In this document: piece by piece, positions 6,222-10,248 of the stretch
Numbering within the stretch: the first letter of the stretch is position 1
Layout of the letters: each line of letters starts with the position of its first letter
Assembly: GCA_041547565.1 (NCBI GenBank)
Contig: JBFEUI010000101.1
Location: 1-10,248, forward strand
Reading direction: 5' to 3'
DNA from: JBFEUI01 sp041547565
GTDB taxonomy: Bacteria; Pseudomonadota; Gammaproteobacteria; Thiohalomonadales; Thiohalomonadaceae
DNA: 10,248 nt
Position numbers and translations under genes: made by a program
The notes under the pieces: model-generated
What the model was told of the DNA's origin: nothing
Databases searched by the model: none
What the model saw: the letters and a program-made list of their open reading frames with translations, nothing else

Positions 6222-9200
6222 ATGGGTCTGATCCGCTTTGCCATTGCCAACCCCCTGATCACCAATCTGCTGCTGGTGCTGGTGGCGATTGCCGGGGTGT
6301 TCTCTTGGTATGCCATGCCGCAGGAGATGTTCCCGCTGGTCGAACAGGACAAGGTGAGTATCGCCACGCTGTTCGAAGGGGCCTCGCCCGAGGGGGTGGA
6401 GCGGCAGGTGACGCTGCCTATCGAGCAGGAGTTTGACGGGCTGGCTGATATCGATGTGATGACCTCGACCAGCAGTGAAGGGCTCTCCAGAGTCACTATC
6501 GATCTTAAAGCGGGCAGCGATGTGGACGAGTTCATGCGTGAGGCCGATGCGCTGCTGGACCGCATCGTCGATCTGCCCGAACAGGCGGAGAAGCCGGAGC
6601 TGACCCGGCTGGAGACCCGCTTCCCCGTGATCAGCCTGTCGGTTTACGGCGATATTGCACATGCCACCCTCTCTGCCCATGCCGAGGAGATCAAGCGTCG
6701 TTTGCTCGCCTTGCCGGGCGTGGCCAGCGTTGGTGTGGCCGGTGACCGCGAGTGGGAGATCTGGGTCGAGGTGGACCCGCAGCGCCTGGCGGCCCTGGGC
6801 GTGGCGTTGAACGAGGTGAGCGGCGCACTCAGGGATAACCTGCGTGACCTGCCGGGCGGCTCTATCCAGGCCGGCGAGGGCGATATCCTGCTGCGCGGCG
6901 TGGGGGTGGTGCCCGAGCCGGAACAGATTGCGGGTGTTGTCCTGCGCAGCAATGCGCAGGGCGGGCAGCTGCTGCTGGGCGAGGTAGCCGCCATCACGCG
7001 GCGGCTGGAGGAGGCGAAGACTCTGGGGCGCTATTACGGCAAGCCGGCCATCAATCTTACGGTAAACAAGACCGCCGATGCCTCGACGATTGATGTGTCG
7101 CAGCGGGTGCGTGATTTTGCACAATCGATACGCGGCGAACTTCCCGCGGCAGTGAGCCTGGGCCTGTTCAGCGATCTCTCCGTCTATGTCAAAAACCGCC
7201 TGGATACCGTGAAGTCATCCGGCTTTGTCGGGCTGTTGCTGGTGCTGCTGTCGCTCTACCTGTTTCTCAACTTCAGGGTGGCGCTGGTGACGGCGATGGG
7301 GATCCCAGTGTCGTTTCTGGTGGCCATGGTACTGATCAACTATTTCGGCTACAGCATCAACATGGTCTCCCTGTTTGCCTTCCTGATCGCGCTGGGGATG
7401 ATTGTCGATGACGCCATCATCGTGAATGAGAACATCTACCGCCATATGGAGCTGGGCAAGCCGGCGCACGAGGCGGCAGGCATCGGTGCGCGCGAGGTCT
7501 TCTGGCCGGTGATGGCCTCCACCGCCACCACCGTGGCGGCATTTATTCCCATGTTCGTCATCGGCGGGACGCTGGGGGCGGTTATCGCGGTGATCCCCGC
7601 GGTGGTCAGCTTCGCGCTGCTCGGTTCGCTGTGGGAGGCGTTTGGTGTATTGCCCTCCCATGCCGCGGAACTGATGCGGCCGACGCCCCGTCGCAACAGT
7701 CGTGTTGACTGGACGCGCTGGCTGCAGCGCTATACCCGCTTTCTGCGCTGGGCACTGCAAAACCGCTACCATGTGGCGCTGATGACGCTCGGGGTGCTGG
7801 TGATCGCCATCGCCCTGGCCGCCACACGCCTGCCGTTCCAGTTGTTTGCCCACGTCAGTGTCGGACAGTTTTTTGTCAATGCCGAGGCGCCGGTGACCTA
7901 CAGCCTGGAGGAGACGGCGCGGCTGGCGGCGCAGATGGAGCAGGCGATTCTGGCGGAGATGTCGGATGATGAGCTGGACAGCCTGCAGAGCAATGTCGGT
8001 GTCTCTTTCATCAACTTCAACACCGTGCGTTTCGGCAGCAACTATATCCAGATCATCGTGGGGCTGGAGAAGCAGGCGCCGCAGACATTCATCGAGCGCT
8101 GGGTGACGCCGGTGGTCAATCTGAAATTCGCCTGGGAGGGGAGTCGTGAGCGTGAGGCGGAGGCGATTATCAATGCGGTGCGCACCCGCCTCGCCTCGCT
8201 TACCGGCATAGAACGGCTCTCTGTGCTACGTCCCCAGGGTGGCCCCACCGGTGCGGATATCGAGGTGGGGGTCACCGGCCCCGGGATTTCGGGCCTGAAG
8301 GCGATTGCCGAGGAGATGACAGGTTTTCTGCAACAGATCCCCGGTACCTATGATGTCAGTCACGATCTGGAAAGCGGCAAGCTGGAGTATCACTACAGCC
8401 TGAACGAACGCGGTCGCCGGCTCGGTATCAGCCAGGCGATGCTGGCCGAGGCGGTACGCGCCGGCTTTCAGGGGGTGGAGGTCCTGCACGTGACACATGG
8501 CGACAAGCGTATCCCGGTGCGTGTCATCTATCCCGAGCCGTTGCGCCACAGCGGGCAGGGGCTGGAGCAGCTGCGCATTACGCTGGCATCAGGGGCGACG
8601 GTCTACCTGTCAGAGGTGGCCGATATACGCATCAAACGGGGTTTGAGCAGTATCAGTCGTCGCGATATGAGCCGCCTGGTCACCGTGACTGCGGAGGTGG
8701 ATGCCGCTGTCACCACCCCGCTTGCCGTGACCGAGCGGGTGCAGGAGCGGTTTGCCGACCTTGCACGGCGCTATCCCGCTTACGAGCTGAAGTGGCTGGG
8801 GGAGAAGAAGGAAGCGTCCGACTCCATGCGCGATATGCTCTACGCGCTGGTACTGGCACTGGCGGTGATCTTTTTCATTCTTGCCGCGCTGTTCAAATCC
8901 CTGCTCGACCCGCTGGTGGTGATGTTTGCCATACCTTTCGGCGCCGTGGGCGTTATTCTGGGCCACCTGCTGTTCGGCCACCACATCCAGTTCCTGTCTC
9001 TGGTCGGTTTTCTTGCCCTGTCGGGCATCGTTGTCAACGATTCGCTGATCTTGATCGACTTTGTCAGGCGCATGCGCGCGGCGGGTGAAGGGCGTATCGA
9101 ATCTTTGCTGGAGGCGGGCCGGGTGAGGGCGCGACCCATCATGCTCACCACCGTCACCACCTTTCTGGGGGTATCACCGCTGATTTTTTTTGCCAGTGGC

Positions 9201-9410
9201 CAGACGGCGTTTCTGTCGCCGATGGCGGTCAGCCTGGGCTTCGGTTTGCTGTTCGCCACGCTGCTCATCCTGGTGGCGCTGCCCTGCTTCTACCTGATCG
9301 CGGATGATATGCGTCAAGGTCTGTGTCGGCTGGTATTTCGTATGCTTGGTCGCCGGCAGCTTGAGGAGGAGGTGCACAGTTGTCGCCTGGGCGTGCATGA
9401 TGAGGCATGA
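6222..9410 (+). CDS. RND-family efflux pump, inner-membrane permease (AcrB/HAE-like)
   Basis: This is a full-length 1062-residue RND transporter (AcrB is 1049), expected to export drugs, lipids or similar compounds using proton-motive force. TM1 is at about 11-30, followed by a periplasmic porter half to about 330. TM2-6 lie within 333-480, TM7 at about 517-536, the second porter half runs to about 860, and TM8-12 lie within 872-1028. TM4 holds GMIVDDAIIVNENIYRH with Asp396-Asp397, equivalent to the proton-relay Asp407-Asp408 of AcrB. In TM10 the sequence is LSGIVVNDSLILIDF: the position of AcrB Lys940 is Asn939, followed by Asp940. The aspartate motif is of HAE type and not the heavy-metal DxxxD type. 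The ATG abuts the adaptor TAG with no gap, with AGG as a weak ribosome-binding site. No outer-membrane factor follows. The substrate cannot be predicted from sequence alone. Confidence 0.93.
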   Translation: MGLIRFAIANPLITNLLLVLVAIAGVFSWYAMPQEMFPLVEQDKVSIATLFEGASPEGVERQVTLPIEQEFDGLADIDVMTSTSSEGLSRVTIDLKAGSDVDEFMREADALLDRIVDLPEQAEKPELTRLETRFPVISLSVYGDIAHATLSAHAEEIKRRLLALPGVASVGVAGDREWEIWVEVDPQRLAALGVALNEVSGALRDNLRDLPGGSIQAGEGDILLRGVGVVPEPEQIAGVVLRSNAQGGQLLLGEVAAITRRLEEAKTLGRYYGKPAINLTVNKTADASTIDVSQRVRDFAQSIRGELPAAVSLGLFSDLSVYVKNRLDTVKSSGFVGLLLVLLSLYLFLNFRVALVTAMGIPVSFLVAMVLINYFGYSINMVSLFAFLIALGMIVDDAIIVNENIYRHMELGKPAHEAAGIGAREVFWPVMASTATTVAAFIPMFVIGGTLGAVIAVIPAVVSFALLGSLWEAFGVLPSHAAELMRPTPRRNSRVDWTRWLQRYTRFLRWALQNRYHVALMTLGVLVIAIALAATRLPFQLFAHVSVGQFFVNAEAPVTYSLEETARLAAQMEQAILAEMSDDELDSLQSNVGVSFINFNTVRFGSNYIQIIVGLEKQAPQTFIERWVTPVVNLKFAWEGSREREAEAIINAVRTRLASLTGIERLSVLRPQGGPTGADIEVGVTGPGISGLKAIAEEMTGFLQQIPGTYDVSHDLESGKLEYHYSLNERGRRLGISQAMLAEAVRAGFQGVEVLHVTHGDKRIPVRVIYPEPLRHSGQGLEQLRITLASGATVYLSEVADIRIKRGLSSISRRDMSRLVTVTAEVDAAVTTPLAVTERVQERFADLARRYPAYELKWLGEKKEASDSMRDMLYALVLALAVIFFILAALFKSLLDPLVVMFAIPFGAVGVILGHLLFGHHIQFLSLVGFLALSGIVVNDSLILIDFVRRMRAAGEGRIESLLEAGRVRARPIMLTTVTTFLGVSPLIFFASGQTAFLSPMAVSLGFGLLFATLLILVALPCFYLIADDMRQGLCRLVFRMLGRRQLEEEVHSCRLGVHDEA

Positions 9411-9423
9411 GTCGGCTTTCCGG

Positions 9424-9441
9424 GCACTGTTAACACAGTGC
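9424..9441. other. Perfect 7-bp hairpin downstream of the RND pump
   Basis: GCACTGT and ACAGTGC form a perfect inverted repeat around a TAAC loop, 14 bp after the pump stop codon. The following bases (ggataggcgg) are not T-rich, so this is not a standard rho-independent terminator. It could be a 3'-end stabilising hairpin, a weak terminator or an operator for the receptor gene downstream. Confidence 0.4.
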
Positions 9442-9477
9442 GGATAGGCGGCACCGGTACTAGGAATTTATCGTATT

Positions 9478-9507
9478 TTGTGTCGGGGTAATGCCTGAAC
9501 TTATACT
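9478..9507 (+). promoter_or_regulatory. Candidate sigma70-type promoter for the TonB-dependent receptor
   Basis: TATACT at 9502-9507 matches the -10 consensus at five of six positions. TTGTGT at 9478-9483 is a partial -35 (TTG conserved) with an 18-bp spacer. Predicted transcription would begin near 9514, leaving a leader of about 28 nt to the TTG start at 9542 and placing the upstream in-frame ATG (9491) outside the transcript. I see no recognisable Fur box around it. Confidence 0.42.
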
Positions 9508-9541
9508 TGGGTGTAGAACTAACGGGAACGGGGGTAGGGCC

Positions 9542-10248
9542 TTGTCTGGGTACATATACAATACAGCACTGGCTGCGCTGGGCATGTGTGCCGTGGCCGG
9601 CATCCTTGCCCCCCCTGTGGCTGCACAGGATGAGGAGGCCTTCTTCGAGGATATCCCGGTCGTCGTCACCGTCACGCGCCTGCCGCAGCGCAACCAGGAC
9701 CTGCCGGCATCGGTCACCGTGATCGACCGCCGGATGATCGAGGCCTCGGGCGCAAAGGAGATCCCCGAGCTGTTTCGCCTGGTGGCCGGTTTCGAGATCG
9801 CCCATACCAATTCGATTGTACCGCGTGCCTCCGTGACCTATCACGGCATGAGCGATGAATATGCACGGCGCATGCAGGTGCTGGTGGATGGCCGTTCCAT
9901 CTACACGCCCGCCACCGGCGGTGTCGACTGGTACGGCCTGCCCCTGACGCTGGAGGACATCGAACGCATCGAGGTCATCCGCGGTCCCAACGGCGTGACC
10001 TACGGCGCCAACTCCTTTCTCGGCGTGATCAATATCATCACCTACCACCCCAGCGAGATTCAGGGCACGCTGGTCAAGGCGGTGGGCGGCGACGGCGGCT
10101 ATGAACGCAATGTTTTGCGTCACGCCGGCAACAGCGGTGCGCTCGACTACCGCCTCACCGTGGAGTACCAGTCCAACGATGCGAATGCCTCCTACCTCGA
10201 TGAGCTGGAGGAGGCGGTACGTGATGACAAGAGCATCAACACCATAGG
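9542..10248 (+). CDS. TonB-dependent outer-membrane receptor, N-terminal part (3' end cut by window)
   Basis: The frame stays open to the window end, giving 235 residues, about the signal peptide and the whole plug domain plus the first barrel strands. The signal peptide covers residues 1-28 (hydrophobic to APPVAA). A TonB-box-like segment DIPVVVTVTRL (37-47) follows. The plug domain runs from about 49 to 168, with LPASVTVIDR, LVDGRSIYTP, EDIERIEVIRGPNGVTYG and GVINIIT, all typical of the plug family. The receptor would import a ligand such as a siderophore, cobalamin, metal complex or other nutrient using TonB-ExbBD energy; the ligand cannot be read from the plug. Start choice: TTG at 9542 has a GGGGT ribosome-binding stretch at 9531-9535 and gives a normal signal peptide. 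An in-frame ATG at 9491 adds 17 polar residues and lies upstream of the predicted transcription start. The gene is on the same strand as the pump but 131 bp away, with its own candidate promoter, so it is probably a separate unit. Confidence 0.9.
   Translation, partial: MSGYIYNTALAALGMCAVAGILAPPVAAQDEEAFFEDIPVVVTVTRLPQRNQDLPASVTVIDRRMIEASGAKEIPELFRLVAGFEIAHTNSIVPRASVTYHGMSDEYARRMQVLVDGRSIYTPATGGVDWYGLPLTLEDIERIEVIRGPNGVTYGANSFLGVINIITYHPSEIQGTLVKAVGGDGGYERNVLRHAGNSGALDYRLTVEYQSNDANASYLDELEEAVRDDKSINTI

Noticed and set aside
5532..7124. 530-codon open frame on the minus strand across the adaptor and pump genes
   Set aside because: It is antisense to two strongly recognised genes, is rich in His, Arg and Gln with no recognisable domain, and is the kind of shadow frame that GC-rich codon bias produces.
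9184..9191. Run of eight T residues in the pump gene as a slippage or frameshift site
   Set aside because: The frame continues correctly through it (Ile-Phe-Phe-Ala in a membrane helix) to a normal full-length C-terminus, and no alternative product is suggested.
9314..10123. 269-codon minus-strand frame opposite the receptor and intergenic gap
   Set aside because: The opposite strand encodes a clear TonB-dependent receptor plug, and the antisense product has no recognisable motif.

Overview
The window is GC-rich and densely coding, and it looks chromosomal. It most likely comes from a gammaproteobacterium: the lptD-surA-pdxA order is the classic gammaproteobacterial envelope-biogenesis cluster, and LptD keeps the four-cysteine pattern of the E. 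coli protein. I cannot name a genus. There are no RNA genes, insertion sequences, CRISPR arrays or integrase genes. The only unfinished genes are cut by the window edges.

Layout from left to right. (1) Positions 1-381, plus strand: the C-terminal end of a SLAC1/TehA-type (TDT superfamily) membrane channel or transporter. (2) Positions 391-4972, minus strand: lptD, then surA, then pdxA, read right to left. LptD is the outer-membrane LPS translocon. SurA is the periplasmic chaperone and prolyl isomerase needed to fold it. PdxA is a pyridoxal-phosphate biosynthesis enzyme. The rsmA-apaG-apaH genes that follow pdxA in E. coli are absent; the cluster ends tail-to-tail against the SLAC1 gene with only 9 bp between stop codons. 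(3) Positions 4973-5054: a compact divergent control region holding a candidate -10 box and a small palindrome. (4) Positions 5055-9410, plus strand: a two-gene RND efflux operon, with a membrane-fusion adaptor directly abutting an inner-membrane RND pump. No outer-membrane channel gene is next to it, so a TolC-type partner would have to be encoded elsewhere. (5) Positions 9411-9541: a short non-coding gap with a 7-bp hairpin and a plausible sigma70-type promoter. (6) Position 9542 to the end, plus strand: the N-terminal part of a TonB-dependent outer-membrane receptor, cut by the window edge.

The theme is the Gram-negative envelope: LPS export and outer-membrane protein folding, multidrug-type efflux, and TonB-dependent uptake. 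All complete genes look intact. I did not find a convincing new biological system. The points most worth a second look are the RND pump's loss of the lysine equivalent to AcrB Lys940, the head-to-head arrangement of an essential LPS-assembly operon with an efflux operon, the truncated form of the lptD-surA-pdxA cluster, and the probable TTG starts of two outer-membrane protein genes.
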